The position numbers were made by a program, and so were the translations under genes. The notes under the pieces are model-generated. The model did not search any database. It had not been told where the DNA came from and was given only the letters and a program-made list of their open reading frames with translations. Positions 18,241-27,633 of a stretch of DNA of 64,000 nucleotides are shown here, piece by piece; within the stretch, counting starts at the first letter, position 1, and the number at the start of each line of letters is the position of its first letter. This DNA is from Pedobacter sp. HDW13 (lineage in GTDB: Bacteria; Bacteroidota; Bacteroidia; Sphingobacteriales; Sphingobacteriaceae): assembly GCF_011303555.1 (NCBI RefSeq), contig NZ_CP049868.1:5828001-5892000 (forward strand), read 5' to 3'.

Positions 18241-18391
18241 TAACAACAGTTTTGTTTTAGCAGGTAGTATCTGGTTAATGCACAATTTACAGCAGCATAA
18301 CACCTTTCCTCCTGACATTTCAATGGCTGCAAAATTACTTATTTAGGATGATATCAATTCTGTTTAGCGCGCTCCATGACTCTTTTTTTAC

Positions 18392-18399
18392 TACTTTTG
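18392..18399 (+). promoter_or_regulatory. -7 box of ribD, predicts a leaderless start
   Basis: TACTTTTG is a perfect TAnnTTTG ending 5 nt before the ATG at 18405. Transcription would begin at the start codon. It also argues against the upstream ATG at 18348, because the box would then sit inside the coding sequence. Confidence 0.55.
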
Positions 18400-18404
18400 C
18401 CACC

Positions 18405-19460
18405 ATGAGCGACGAATTTTACATAAAACGCTGTCTGGAATTGGCCGCTTTGGGTATTGGCCAGGTTAGTCCAAATCCTATGGTTGGTTGCCTAATTGTA
18501 GCTAACAATCAAATTATTGGTGAAGGCTACCACCAGCAGTACGGCCAGGCGCATGCCGAACCCAATGCAGTAAAAGCTGTGTTCGATAAATATGGCGGCC
18601 AGGCCGAAAATTTATTAAAACAAGCTACCGCTTATGTAAATTTAGAGCCCTGTGCGCATTTTGGCAAAACCCCGCCTTGTGCCGATTTATTGGTTAAACA
18701 TCAGCTCAAAAGAGTAGTAATCGGAAACCGTGATCCATTTTCGGGTGTTGATGGCAAAGGAATTGAAAAACTTAAAAATGCCGGAATCGAAGTGATTAGT
18801 GGCATTGCAGATGCTGAATGCCGCCATTTCAACCGCAGATTTTTTACCCGAATACAGCAACAACGGCCTTATGTTATTTTAAAGTGGGCCGAAACAGCCA
18901 ATGGCTATTTTGCTACAAGTGATGGTCACCAGAAATGGATTAGCGGAGCCCTAGCTAAACGTCTTGCACACCAATGGCGAACCGAAGAAGATGCAATCCT
19001 GATTGGCAAGCAAACGGCTATTATCGATAATCCACAGTTAAGCTCAAGAGAGTGGCCGGGTAGAAATCCGATACGCCTGCTTATTGATAAAAACCTGCAG
19101 GTTCCGCAATCCAATCACATTTATAACGAAGCGGCTAAAACCATTGTTTTTAATGAAGTTAAAACCGACGTGGTTGGCAACATTCATTACATTCAAATGG
19201 AAGACATGCAATTCTACCTCCCGCAAAAGATTGCCTTTCAGCTCTATTTGATGGATATACAATCGGTAATAATTGAAGGTGGTGCAAATATTTTGAAGCA
19301 ATTTTTAGATGCAGGTCTTTGGGATGAAGCACGAGTTTTTACTTCCTCAACCAGCTGGAACGAAGGTATACCATCACCCGCAATAAATGGTAATCTGCAA
19401 GAACAGGTTCAAATCGGAAACGATAAACTATCTATCTATATAAACAACCTAAATAAATGA
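18405..19460 (+). CDS. ribD: Bifunctional riboflavin deaminase/reductase
   Basis: This 351-residue enzyme has two activities in riboflavin synthesis: an N-terminal deaminase and a C-terminal NADPH-dependent reductase. Deaminase zinc ligands are H50 (HAEPNA), C83 (EPCAHFGKTP) and C92. The reductase part starts near 145 (RPYVILKWAETANGYFA) and contains IIEGGANIL. Its stop overlaps the next gene (ATGA at 19457-19460), so it heads a ribD-EamA-yigZ operon. Confidence 0.95.
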   Translation: MSDEFYIKRCLELAALGIGQVSPNPMVGCLIVANNQIIGEGYHQQYGQAHAEPNAVKAVFDKYGGQAENLLKQATAYVNLEPCAHFGKTPPCADLLVKHQLKRVVIGNRDPFSGVDGKGIEKLKNAGIEVISGIADAECRHFNRRFFTRIQQQRPYVILKWAETANGYFATSDGHQKWISGALAKRLAHQWRTEEDAILIGKQTAIIDNPQLSSREWPGRNPIRLLIDKNLQVPQSNHIYNEAAKTIVFNEVKTDVVGNIHYIQMEDMQFYLPQKIAFQLYLMDIQSVIIEGGANILKQFLDAGLWDEARVFTSSTSWNEGIPSPAINGNLQEQVQIGNDKLSIYINNLNK

Positions 19461-20323
19461 TCTACATTACTTTAAGCATTTGCTGTAGTGTTACCGTAGC
19501 CGTGCTGTTAAAGCTGGCCAAACGTTATCAAATCAGCATTATCCAGGCAGTTGCCGTAAACTATTTTGCCGCCTTAACACTTTGTTTTTTCTTTTTCAAA
19601 CCTGATATCAAATTAGTAAGCAGTGCAGCGCCATGGCCCATATACACTGCTTTGGCTATACTCTTACCTACTATATTTTTGTTCCTTGCTGCTTCTGTTA
19701 AAAACCTTGGCATTGTTAAAACCGATATCGCTCAGCGTTTGTCGCTATTTATCCCAATACTGGCCGCTTACTTTATTTTTAAAGAAGATTTTAACAATCT
19801 AAAAGTAGTTGGCCTAACCGTTGGTTTTGTTGCCATTTTCCTAACATTTTTACGCAAAAGTAATCCTGATCAAAAAACAGGAAACCTTATTTATCCGGTA
19901 ATGGTATTTATTGGCTTTGGAACAATTGATGTACTGTTTAAACAAATTGCCTTATACAAAGAATTACCCTATACCACCTCTCTTTTTACCATTTTCTGCA
20001 TGGCTTTTGTGGTTTCGCTGGTTATCGTTGCCGTAATGACAATTTCCGGGAAGATAAAATTACAATTGGTTAATCTGGCCTGTGGGTTGATTTTAGGCTT
20101 CTTCAACTTCGGAAACATCCTTTTTTACCTAAAAGCACATAAAGCCCTGTCGCAAAACCCTTCTACAGTGTTTGCGGCAATGAACCTGGGCGTTATTATA
20201 GTCGGTACCCTAATAGGTGTTGCAGTGTTTAAAGAAAAATTAACAAAGATAAATTACCTTGGAATAATCCTGGCCATTGCCGCGGTTATTTGCATTACCC
20301 TTTCGCAAAATGTTGTTCGATGA
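19457..20323 (+). CDS. EamA/DMT family transporter
   Basis: This 288-residue inner-membrane protein has about ten hydrophobic segments in two similar halves, the DMT/EamA fold (for example the repeated ending VVGLTVGFVAIFLTFL in the first half and NYLGIILAIAAVICITL in the second). The substrate is unknown. It overlaps ribD by 4 bp and yigZ by 14 bp. Position after ribD might hint at flavin or metabolite transport, but that is only guilt by association. Confidence 0.85.
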   Translation: MIYITLSICCSVTVAVLLKLAKRYQISIIQAVAVNYFAALTLCFFFFKPDIKLVSSAAPWPIYTALAILLPTIFLFLAASVKNLGIVKTDIAQRLSLFIPILAAYFIFKEDFNNLKVVGLTVGFVAIFLTFLRKSNPDQKTGNLIYPVMVFIGFGTIDVLFKQIALYKELPYTTSLFTIFCMAFVVSLVIVAVMTISGKIKLQLVNLACGLILGFFNFGNILFYLKAHKALSQNPSTVFAAMNLGVIIVGTLIGVAVFKEKLTKINYLGIILAIAAVICITLSQNVVR

Positions 20324-20924
20324 TTCGTATAAAACAATCGGGAGTGCATCAGAAGGCATATTTCGAGATAAAGGGAGCAAATTTATTGCTTATACCTATC
20401 CCATCCGTTCGGAAGAAGAAGTTAAACCTCTTATTACCGCTTTAAGGGCTGAGCATGCTAAGGCAAGGCATTTTTGCTATGCTTACCGCTTAACACCGGA
20501 TCGGTCCGTATTCCGGATTAACGATGATGGAGAACCATCTGGCACTGCTGGCAGACCTATACTCAACTGCCTGTTATCAGAAGATGTGACCAATATTTTG
20601 GTGGTGGTAGTTCGTTATTTCGGCGGAACCTTATTGGGTGTTCCAGGTTTAATTAACGCATACAAAACCGCCAGTATAGAGGCGATTAAAGCAGCAACTA
20701 TTATAAACAAAACTGTAAATGATGTTTATGAAGTTAATTTTGATTATCTTCAAATGAATGATGTGATGAAGCTGGTGAAGGAAGAAAACATTGAAGTTTT
20801 GGCGCAACAATTTGATACGCAGTGTGTATTGAAATTCGAAATCAGAAAAAACCAACTGAACCAGGTTTTAGGTAAATTTGATAAAATAGCAGGCGTTAAA
20901 TTAAAATACCTGCAAACCATTTAA
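20310..20924 (+). CDS. YigZ/IMPACT family protein
   Basis: This protein of 204 residues has the IMPACT signature HARHFCYAYR in variant form (AKARHFCYAY), then FRINDDGEPSGTAGRPIL and VVRYFGGTLLGVPGLI, all typical of the UPF0029/YigZ family. The C-terminal domain has a ferredoxin-like fold in homologues. The role is uncertain; relatives are linked to translation control. The ATG at 20310 gives the family N-terminus (MLFDDSYKTI) and overlaps the EamA gene by 14 bp; an in-frame ATG at 20277 would add 11 unlikely residues. Confidence 0.9.
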   Translation: MLFDDSYKTIGSASEGIFRDKGSKFIAYTYPIRSEEEVKPLITALRAEHAKARHFCYAYRLTPDRSVFRINDDGEPSGTAGRPILNCLLSEDVTNILVVVVRYFGGTLLGVPGLINAYKTASIEAIKAATIINKTVNDVYEVNFDYLQMNDVMKLVKEENIEVLAQQFDTQCVLKFEIRKNQLNQVLGKFDKIAGVKLKYLQTI

Positions 20925-20986
20925 ACCTGACCATTATTGCCAGTAGATTTTAGTTACCTGTAAAACGAAGAATAATCAATAATCAA

Positions 20987-21847
20987 ATGAAAATAGCTGA
21001 GAGCGATTTAATTATCAACCCCGATGGCAGCATTTATCACTTAAATTTGTTGCCAGACGATATTGCGGATAACGTAATTACCGTAGGCGATCCTGACCGG
21101 GTTGGCGAAGTGAGCAAATATTTCGACAAAATTGAGTTTAAGAAAGGTAAACGCGAATTTATAACGCATACAGGCTATGTAGGTAAAAAGCGGATTACCG
21201 TGCTTTCAACCGGCATTGGCACCGATAACATTGATATTGTTTTTAACGAACTTGACGCCCTTGTAAACATTGATTTCGAAACCAGGGAGATTAAAAAACA
21301 TCTTACTTCTTTAAATATTATCCGCATAGGCACTTCTGGCGCGGTACAGCCCGATATCCCGATGGGCACAATTCTGGCCTCATCTTACGGTTTAGGAATG
21401 GATGCCCTGATGAATTACTACTACCATGAATTAACTGGAGATGAACGCAGTTTAATGGATGACCTGAAATCGCATTTTGGCCATCTGAAAAATATAAACC
21501 CATATTTAACAGCAGCTAACGATAATTTACTAAATACCATCGGTAAAAATATGCACCATGGCATTACCATTACGGCACCAGGCTTTTACGCACCCCAAGG
21601 TAGAATTGTACGCGCCAAAAACGCAATCCCCGATTTTATTAGTTTAATTAACAGCTTTAGCAGCAACCAGCACCGCATAACCAATTTAGAAATGGAAACC
21701 GCGGGTATTTATGCTTTGGCTAAAGTTTTAGGACACAAAGCACTATCGGTAAATGCCATTTTAGCCAGCAGGGTAAAATTCGAGTTTAGCAGCAATCCCA
21801 ATAAAATTGTAGATGATGCTATTAAAATGGTTCTGGAGAGGATTTGA
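20987..21847 (+). CDS. Nucleoside phosphorylase (uridine phosphorylase-like)
   Basis: This 286-residue enzyme belongs to the NP-I family, which splits nucleosides with phosphate to a free base and ribose-1-phosphate. Visible are the phosphate-binding VGDPDRV, the STGIGTDN loop, RIGTSGAVQPDIPMGT and the ribose/base-site NLEMETAGIYALAKVLG. The last resembles uridine phosphorylases more than purine enzymes; the exact nucleoside is inferred. Confidence 0.88.
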   Translation: MKIAESDLIINPDGSIYHLNLLPDDIADNVITVGDPDRVGEVSKYFDKIEFKKGKREFITHTGYVGKKRITVLSTGIGTDNIDIVFNELDALVNIDFETREIKKHLTSLNIIRIGTSGAVQPDIPMGTILASSYGLGMDALMNYYYHELTGDERSLMDDLKSHFGHLKNINPYLTAANDNLLNTIGKNMHHGITITAPGFYAPQGRIVRAKNAIPDFISLINSFSSNQHRITNLEMETAGIYALAKVLGHKALSVNAILASRVKFEFSSNPNKIVDDAIKMVLERI

Positions 21848-21857
21848 TTGTAATAAT

Positions 21858-21928
21858 TGAATTTTGAATGACCAAATGAGTGAATTTTCTATGCTCAGGC
21901 ACAGCTTTATGCAATCATTCAAAACTCA
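21858..21928. repeat. Imperfect inverted repeat between convergent genes
   Basis: TGAATTTTGAATGA (21858-21871) is matched by TCATTCAAAACTCA (21915-21928), with further TCAATCATTCAATCATTT after it. It may be a bidirectional terminator-like hairpin or one of the host's intergenic repeats; there is no T-tract. Confidence 0.45.
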
Positions 21929-21941
21929 ATCATTCAATCAT

Positions 21942-22337
21942 TTAAACTTTAGGTATTTCTTCTTTCACCAGCTCATTTCCGGCGCTATCTAAATACGTAC
22001 AGGTCATTTCTTCTGTATCAATAATCCATTTTTCTACGCCAGCATCGGCCGCCTGCTTACAGAAAGTAAAAAAATCGGTTTCGCCCTGCTGATGTATTTT
22101 TAAAGCATGCTCCAGTTTTTCAGCAGAAGATACTTCGTTAATAATTAAAGCAGGATAATCCTCCGGACTCTCCTGCTGTGCATTATCTTCATCATCAAAG
22201 TAAATAGATAAGCCATTGTTTACATAAACATCATTTCGCTTAACCCCCATTGCCTTAATTTCTTTAATAAATTGAGGAAAATCTGCACCGGTTTTAATCT
22301 TTGCCGCTGCTGCCTGGATATTCGAAATGGTAAACAT
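21942..22337 (-). CDS. DUF1398 (YbcV-like) protein
   Basis: This 131-residue cytoplasmic protein opens MFTISNIQAAAAKIKTGADF and continues GVKRNDVYVNNGLSIYF, the pattern of DUF1398/YbcV proteins, with a C-terminal DTEEMTCTYLDSAGNEL. No catalytic residues are known for the family. It starts 3 bp after the galM stop codon on the same strand, so it is probably co-transcribed with galM. Confidence 0.8.
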   Translation of the reverse strand: MFTISNIQAAAAKIKTGADFPQFIKEIKAMGVKRNDVYVNNGLSIYFDDEDNAQQESPEDYPALIINEVSSAEKLEHALKIHQQGETDFFTFCKQAADAGVEKWIIDTEEMTCTYLDSAGNELVKEEIPKV

Positions 22338-22340
22338 ACT

Positions 22341-23390
22341 TTATCTGTTTAATGAAACTTTGTAAACTGTTGTTTGTGTATACAAATCATCTGGCCTTAA
22401 CACAGTACTCGGGAATTCCGGAATATTAATTCCGTTCGGATGATGTTGTGTTTCTACGCAAAAGGCGCTGTAACTTTCATAATCACGTCCATCTTTGCCA
22501 TTTTTTACATCTAAGTATTTAGCTGTATACAAATGCGCTACCGGCTCAGTAGTATATACACTTAAAGTTAAACCGCTTTCTGATTCAATTGTTTTGCTAG
22601 CCAGTGATAAATCTCCATAGATTTTATCAAGGACAAAAGTTTGATCGTATCCTTCATCCTCGTTCCAGTCGCGACCAATTTCTTTTAACTGCGTAAAATC
22701 ATGTTCAGTATCTTTAACCGGAATTAACTTACCTGTTACCGAGTAATTATCATCCTGTTCCAAATAATTAGCGGCAAAAATCTGTAATTTATGGTTTTTA
22801 ATGTTTCCACCTTTTGGCGCAAGGTTAAAGTAACCATGGTGGGTTAAGTTAATCGCAGTAGCCTGATCTGTTTCAGCTTCGAAGCTTAAAATCAGTTCAT
22901 CATTTTCGGTCAGTTCGAAGGTTAAATCAACGATCAGGTTCCCAGGATAGTTCTCTTCACCATCCGGGCTTTCATATTGCAATGTAACTGCTGGTTGTGG
23001 ACCCTCAACTACATCAATTATATCCCAAACTTTTTTATCGAAACCAGTTATACCACCATGAAGGGCATCGGTACCAGCATTTTGAGCCAGCTGGTAAGTT
23101 TCGCCATCAATTGTAAATCTGCCGTTTTTAACACGGTTGGCATAACGACCAACTACCGCTCCTAAATAAGGGTAACTTGCCAAATATGCAGGATCAAGAT
23201 ATCCTTCAATGGTATCGAAACCCAATACAATATCCTGCATTTCGCCATTGGCATTTTTAACTACAAATTTGCTGATGATAGCACCGTAATTAAATATTTT
23301 AACATAAGTGCCTTTGCTGTTGGTTAGTTCGATTGCGATAACTTCTTCGCCATCAATAATTTTTCCGGTTGGTATTTGCTGAACGCTCAT
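22341..23390 (-). CDS. galM: Aldose 1-epimerase (galactose mutarotase)
   Basis: This 349-residue enzyme interconverts alpha and beta galactose. Family motifs are YLGAVVGRYANRVKNGRF, NAGTDALHGG, LTHHGYFNLAP (catalytic His) and FCVETQHHPNGIN, where the glutamate is the catalytic base. It is divergent from galK across about 75 bp, and the two form a small galactose-use locus without galE or galT in the window. Confidence 0.96.
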   Translation of the reverse strand: MSVQQIPTGKIIDGEEVIAIELTNSKGTYVKIFNYGAIISKFVVKNANGEMQDIVLGFDTIEGYLDPAYLASYPYLGAVVGRYANRVKNGRFTIDGETYQLAQNAGTDALHGGITGFDKKVWDIIDVVEGPQPAVTLQYESPDGEENYPGNLIVDLTFELTENDELILSFEAETDQATAINLTHHGYFNLAPKGGNIKNHKLQIFAANYLEQDDNYSVTGKLIPVKDTEHDFTQLKEIGRDWNEDEGYDQTFVLDKIYGDLSLASKTIESESGLTLSVYTTEPVAHLYTAKYLDVKNGKDGRDYESYSAFCVETQHHPNGINIPEFPSTVLRPDDLYTQTTVYKVSLNR

Positions 23391-23421
23391 AAATTGTAAC
23401 TTAGGGCTTTTGTTTCCTAAA

Positions 23422-23429
23422 CAAACATA
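23422..23429 (-). promoter_or_regulatory. -7 box of galM
   Basis: The minus strand reads TATGTTTG, a perfect TAnnTTTG, ending 31 nt before the galM ATG at 23390. It lies in the short galM-galK divergent region, where a shared regulator could act. Confidence 0.45.
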
Positions 23430-23466
23430 CCATTATTACTCGCTTTTTATAAATATTTTTAGTCAA

Positions 23467-24614
23467 ATGAACATTAATCTTGAGGAAAAATTTGCCGAGC
23501 ATTATCATAAAAAAGCCGATGCACTTTATTTTACACCTGGCCGCGTTAATCTGATTGGTGAACATATCGATTACAACGGCGGTTTGGTTATGCCTTGCGC
23601 CATTACCTTAGGCACTTGGGTAGCCATTGCGAGAAATAACGACAATAAATTCAGGTTTAAAAGCTTGAACTTCGACATTGAGACAGAAGTTGATAACCAG
23701 TTAAACACTAAAAATGAAGGTGTGTGGGCAAATTACCCAATTGGTATAATTAACGAACTGATTAAAGATGGTAAAGAAATTGGCGGACTTGATTTCTTGT
23801 TCTACGGAAATATTCCCATTGGCTCCGGACTTTCCTCTTCGGCCTCAATAGAAATTGCGACAGCATATGCATTAAACAACTTCTTTAACCTGGGCTACCA
23901 GCAACTCGAACTTGTAAAAATGGCCAAGCGGGTAGAAAACGATTTCATAGGGTTGAATTCAGGTATTATGGATCAGTTTGCTGTTGCTTTCGGGAGAAAG
24001 ATAAAGCCATTGTTTTAGATTGCGAAACCTTAAAGTATAAACTGGTAGATGTTAACCTCGGCCATTATGTACTGGCCATCATTAACACCAACAAACCGCG
24101 CGAACTGGCCGATTCGAAATACAATGAACGCGTAGCTGAATGTCAGGAAGCACTGAAACTTTTAAACCAGGAAATTACCCTGCACAACCTTTGCGAGCTG
24201 ACTGCCGAAAAACTGGCTTTACACAGTCATTTGATTCCAGACGAGGTAATTTTAAACCGTGCAACGCATGTGGTTAAAGAAAACGATCGTGTGCATCTGG
24301 CCGCAAAAGCTTTAAACGGAGGTAACCTCGAAGAATTTGGCCGTTTAATGTACGCTTCACATCAATCACTCAGAACTTTGTACGAAGTAAGTGGTAAAGA
24401 ACTAGATGCAGTAGTTGATTTTTGTACAGGTTATGAACATGTAATTGGTGCCCGGATGACTGGAGCTGGCTTTGGGGGCTGTGCAATTACCTTATTGAAA
24501 AAAGGTTACGAAGAAGACTTTGCAAAACATTTAACCGATTATTACGTAGCCCAAATAGGTTACCCTGCCGCCATCTATATCAGCGAAATTGGTAGTGGGC
24601 CTGCCAAAATTTAA
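23467..24614 (+). pseudogene. galK: Galactokinase, split by a 1-bp frameshift
   Basis: Galactokinase phosphorylates galactose to galactose-1-phosphate. The first part has PGRVNLIGEHIDYNGG (substrate site) and the GHMP ATP loop PIGSGLSSSASIEIA, and continues to NSGIMDQFAVAFG. There the frame is lost at GGG 23992-23994; adding one G restores FGEKDKAIVLDCETL and joins the second part, which ends with MTGAGFGGCAITLL (GHMP motif 3). The repaired protein is 382 residues, the length of E. coli GalK. No key residue is missing, so a base-calling error in the G-run is the simplest reading. Start: ATG at 23467 (MNINLEEKFAEHY), not the longer in-frame option at 23410. Confidence 0.92.
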
Positions 24615-24691
24615 AACATTTAACCAGATTTTAGCTAAAGATTAAACGTCTTTATCGGTGTAATCCATAAATCTGTGGAATCAATTTAAAA

Positions 24692-25222
24692 ATGAGAAAA
24701 TTAAAATTAGACGAGTTAAACCGTCCGGATATTGAAGAGTTTAAAGCACAGGAAAAACTACCTGTTGTAGTGGTTTTGGATAATGTGCGCAGCATGCACA
24801 ATGTGGGTTCGATATTCCGCACAGCTGATGGTTTTGCACTCGAAAAAGTAATACTTTGTGGCATTACCGCCCAACCGCCACACCGCGAAATTGAAAAAAC
24901 GGCTTTGGGTGCCACACAATCTGTAGATTGGATTCATTACGCCGATACTGTACAAGCAGTTGGTGCTTTGCGCAGTTTGGGGTATGAAATAGTAGCCATT
25001 GAGCAAGCTGAAAACAGCACCATGCTGAATACTTTTAAGCCAGACCCCAACAAAAAATATGCATTAATATTCGGTAACGAGGTTGATGGTGTTAGCGATG
25101 AGGTAATGGCAAAAATTGATGAGTGCATCGAAATTCCACAATTCGGCACTAAACACTCGTTTAACATTGTGATTTCGGCAGGGATTGTATTCTGGGATTT
25201 CTTTGCTAAATTGAGATTGTAG
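24692..25222 (+). CDS. TrmH/SpoU family RNA 2'-O-methyltransferase
   Basis: This 176-residue SPOUT methylase has motif 1 VRSMHNVGSIFRTADGF, motif 2 ALIFGNEVDGVSDEV and motif 3 IEIPQFGTKHSFNIVISAGI, which together form the knotted SAM site. It lacks the N-terminal RNA-binding domain of larger SpoU proteins, as in TrmL/TrmH-like short forms. The target (tRNA or rRNA) cannot be decided. Confidence 0.9.
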   Translation: MRKLKLDELNRPDIEEFKAQEKLPVVVVLDNVRSMHNVGSIFRTADGFALEKVILCGITAQPPHREIEKTALGATQSVDWIHYADTVQAVGALRSLGYEIVAIEQAENSTMLNTFKPDPNKKYALIFGNEVDGVSDEVMAKIDECIEIPQFGTKHSFNIVISAGIVFWDFFAKLRL

Positions 25223-25280
25223 TTCTGCCTGTTTTTTTACCATAAAGCACACGGAGAAAAGTACAGGAAACATAGAGACA

Positions 25281-25943
25281 ATGGAAAATTCATTCTTAAA
25301 AAAACTTCAGATCAAACCAAGCTATAAAGTTAAAATAGTTGATGCTCCTGAAAACGCGGCAGCAATATTCGGCGATATTCCGATTGAAATTATAATGCAA
25401 TACCAGGATACCGCAGATTTTAATGCACTCATTACTTTCACAACCAGCAAAACGCAGCTAAACGCCCAGATTAAAAATAACATTGGGCATATGGAGGCGA
25501 AAACGATATGCTGGGTGTTTTACCCCAAAAAGACTTCAAAAATACCCTCAGACCTGGAGTTGATGAAGAGTTGGGAAGAACTGGGCAGTTTTGGCTTAAC
25601 GCCCTGCGCTTCGGCAGCGGTAAACGAAACCTGGACTGCCCTTCGCTTAAAATTCATTACTGAAGTAAAGCCTTCGGGCATGCGGAACGATCATATTAAA
25701 ACCAATGAATTTGGCGAATATATCGATCCCGTAAACAAAACGGTTAAACTGCCTGATGATTTGCAAACACTTCTGGCTGCCCATACAGCGGCCTATACTT
25801 ACTTCAATACCCTGGCCTATTCTCATAAAAAGGAATATGTGCTTTGGATTTTAACCGCAAAACAGGAAAAAACACGCCACAGCAGACTTGAAAAAACAAT
25901 AGAAATGCTGTTAAACCAGAAGAAGAATCCATCTGATAAATAA
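25281..25943 (+). CDS. YdeI/OmpD-associated family protein
   Basis: This 220-residue protein has an N-terminal DUF3052-like half and a C-terminal YdeI segment, VKLPDDLQTLLAAHTAAYTY, followed by YSHKKEYVLWILTAKQEKTR and RLEKTIEML. The latter wording is typical of proteins annotated bacteriocin-protection YdeI/OmpD-associated. The role is unproven; no signal peptide or membrane helix is seen. Confidence 0.75.
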   Translation: MENSFLKKLQIKPSYKVKIVDAPENAAAIFGDIPIEIIMQYQDTADFNALITFTTSKTQLNAQIKNNIGHMEAKTICWVFYPKKTSKIPSDLELMKSWEELGSFGLTPCASAAVNETWTALRLKFITEVKPSGMRNDHIKTNEFGEYIDPVNKTVKLPDDLQTLLAAHTAAYTYFNTLAYSHKKEYVLWILTAKQEKTRHSRLEKTIEMLLNQKKNPSDK

Positions 25944-25973
25944 AATTTCTTAGATATCCATTCCTTACCTAAA

Positions 25974-26009
25974 CTTTCTTTTTGTATAGAATTCTATACA
26001 AAAAGAAAG
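25974..26009. repeat. Perfect 36-bp palindrome
   Basis: CTTTCTTTTTGTATAGAA (25974-25991) is followed with no spacer by its exact reverse complement (25992-26009). Flanking TTACC and GGTAA extend the pairing past a short bulge. It could act as a terminator after the YdeI-like gene, though no T-tract follows, or as a site for a dimeric protein. Confidence 0.8.
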
Positions 26010-26092
26010 GTAATCCCTTTTGTTGCGTAACTTTTTCGTGAAATGTTTTTTAGCCTCTAATCTTCTGATAAATAGACTATTTATACAAAAAC

Positions 26093-26160
26093 AGTGTCTT
26101 TTGGCAAGATTTTTTCTTAATCACAGCAAAACAGTACGACATAAAAACTGTTAAGACACT
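26093..26160 (+). promoter_or_regulatory. Structured 5' leader of the OmpA gene
   Basis: AGTGTCTT (26093-26100) pairs with AAGACACT (26153-26160), and inside it AACAGT (26130-26135) pairs with ACTGTT (26147-26152), ending flush against the outer stem. The structure lies 25 nt before the ATG. It could protect an abundant porin mRNA; this is inference. Confidence 0.4.
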
Positions 26161-26184
26161 AAATATTTACAAAAATAGAAAAAC

Positions 26185-27501
26185 ATGAATACGAGAATTA
26201 CTAAATCAACAATGTTGATTGCCCTACTAGGATTATCATCACAATTATTTGCACAAGAAACCCCTACGGCTACTGGCCGTTTCTCTCCTACTAAGTTCCG
26301 TACCTGGTCGGTAGGTGTACATGGTGGTTTATTAACCCCAAGAACCATTTTTGGAAATTCAAATCATCAGTTTGAAACTCCTGTTGAGCATATCGGTTAC
26401 GGCGGTTACGTAAAAAAACAAATTTTACCACAATTGGGTATTCAGGCTGATTTCCTTGCAGGTAAAGTAGAAGAGCTACGGGCTGCTACAGGTACAGGTA
26501 CTTTTATCCCGAATACTGGTTATAAAACCAATATCCAATGGTCGGGTGCATTATCAGCGGTGTGGAATGTAGCGAACATTAGCATTAACCAGGAAAACGC
26601 CATTTTAACACCTTATTTAAAAGCCGGTGCAGGTTACATGTCATCTGGCGCAACAACTGCCCCAAACACAATTGATGCAGGTTACTACAGAGAAGGTTGG
26701 TTTGTGCCAGTTGGCGCAGGTTTAAAATTAGGCGTAGCTAAAGGTATCAATGTAGATTTAGGTTACGATGTTAACTTTGTTAAGTCGGCTAAATTTGACG
26801 GTTTCAATGGTCCTACAAACGATCGCTTTGCTTACGCTCATGCTGGTTTGGAATTTGCCATCGGCGATAAATCGAAACCTCAATTGCAAAACTATAGCTC
26901 ATTAGCTAACCTAAACAAGCAAACTGCTGAAGAAAGTGCCGAATTAAGAAGAGCATTATCAACTGCTGAGCAAAATGCACAACGCGATAGAGAGCAATAT
27001 GCTAAAGATTTAGGCGATGATGATAATGATGGTGTAGCAAACAAATTTGACAAATGCCCTGGAACTGCTTCAGGCACTGTAGTTGATGGTTCAGGTTGTC
27101 CGATTAAAGTTCAACGCGAAGTAATTAAAGAAACCAAAGTAGTAGTTACAGAAGCTGACCGTAAAGTGGTTAAAGATGCAATTACGAACTTAGAATTCGA
27201 TTTAGGTAAATCAACTATCCGTTCTAAATCATTTGCAACTTTAAACCGTGTAGCAAACTTATTGGTAGAGAAAAACTTCAGTTTAAAATTAGCTGGCCAT
27301 ACCGATAACACAGGTGGCAGAGAATTAAACTTACGTTTATCGAAAGACAGAGCCGAATCAGTAAAAGCTTACTTAGTTTCGCAAGGTGCAAATGCATCAA
27401 GAATCGAAGCTATAGGTTACGGACCTGACCAACCAATTGCAACGAACAAAACTGCAACTGGCCGTCAACAAAACCGTCGTGTAGAATTTACATTATACTA
27501 G
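26185..27501 (+). CDS. OmpA family outer-membrane porin
   Basis: This 438-residue protein has a signal peptide (to about residue 24, LFAQE), an N-terminal eight-strand barrel-like domain (about 35-225), a short helical linker, a TSP3-type calcium-binding repeat (DDDNDGVANKFDKCPGT with a later cysteine) and a C-terminal OmpA peptidoglycan-binding domain (LKLAGHTDNTGG, LSKDRAESVKAYL, GYGPDQPIA, NRRVEFTLY). It tethers the outer membrane to peptidoglycan and is probably abundant, given its strong terminator and structured leader. Confidence 0.95.
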   Translation: MNTRITKSTMLIALLGLSSQLFAQETPTATGRFSPTKFRTWSVGVHGGLLTPRTIFGNSNHQFETPVEHIGYGGYVKKQILPQLGIQADFLAGKVEELRAATGTGTFIPNTGYKTNIQWSGALSAVWNVANISINQENAILTPYLKAGAGYMSSGATTAPNTIDAGYYREGWFVPVGAGLKLGVAKGINVDLGYDVNFVKSAKFDGFNGPTNDRFAYAHAGLEFAIGDKSKPQLQNYSSLANLNKQTAEESAELRRALSTAEQNAQRDREQYAKDLGDDDNDGVANKFDKCPGTASGTVVDGSGCPIKVQREVIKETKVVVTEADRKVVKDAITNLEFDLGKSTIRSKSFATLNRVANLLVEKNFSLKLAGHTDNTGGRELNLRLSKDRAESVKAYLVSQGANASRIEAIGYGPDQPIATNKTATGRQQNRRVEFTLY

Positions 27502-27521
27502 TCATAAATGATAACGACAAC

Positions 27522-27562
27522 AAAAAAGCTCCCCGGATTATTTTCCGGGGAGCTTTTTGTTT
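27522..27562 (+). terminator. Intrinsic terminator of the OmpA gene
   Basis: AAAAAAGCTCCCCGGA pairs with TCCGGGGAGCTTTTT around a short AT-rich loop, followed by GTTTT. It lies 20 bp after the stop codon and is the strongest terminator in the window. Confidence 0.9.
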
Positions 27563-27633
27563 TAAACATTAACGTTTAATCATATTCTAAACCGAGAGAC
27601 GCTGAAAAAAGTTCAGCATAACGAAAACGATAT

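Noticed and set aside
25244..25261. Fragment of the cacagag-type repeat
   Set aside because: Only 18 bases, too short to call a repeat copy.
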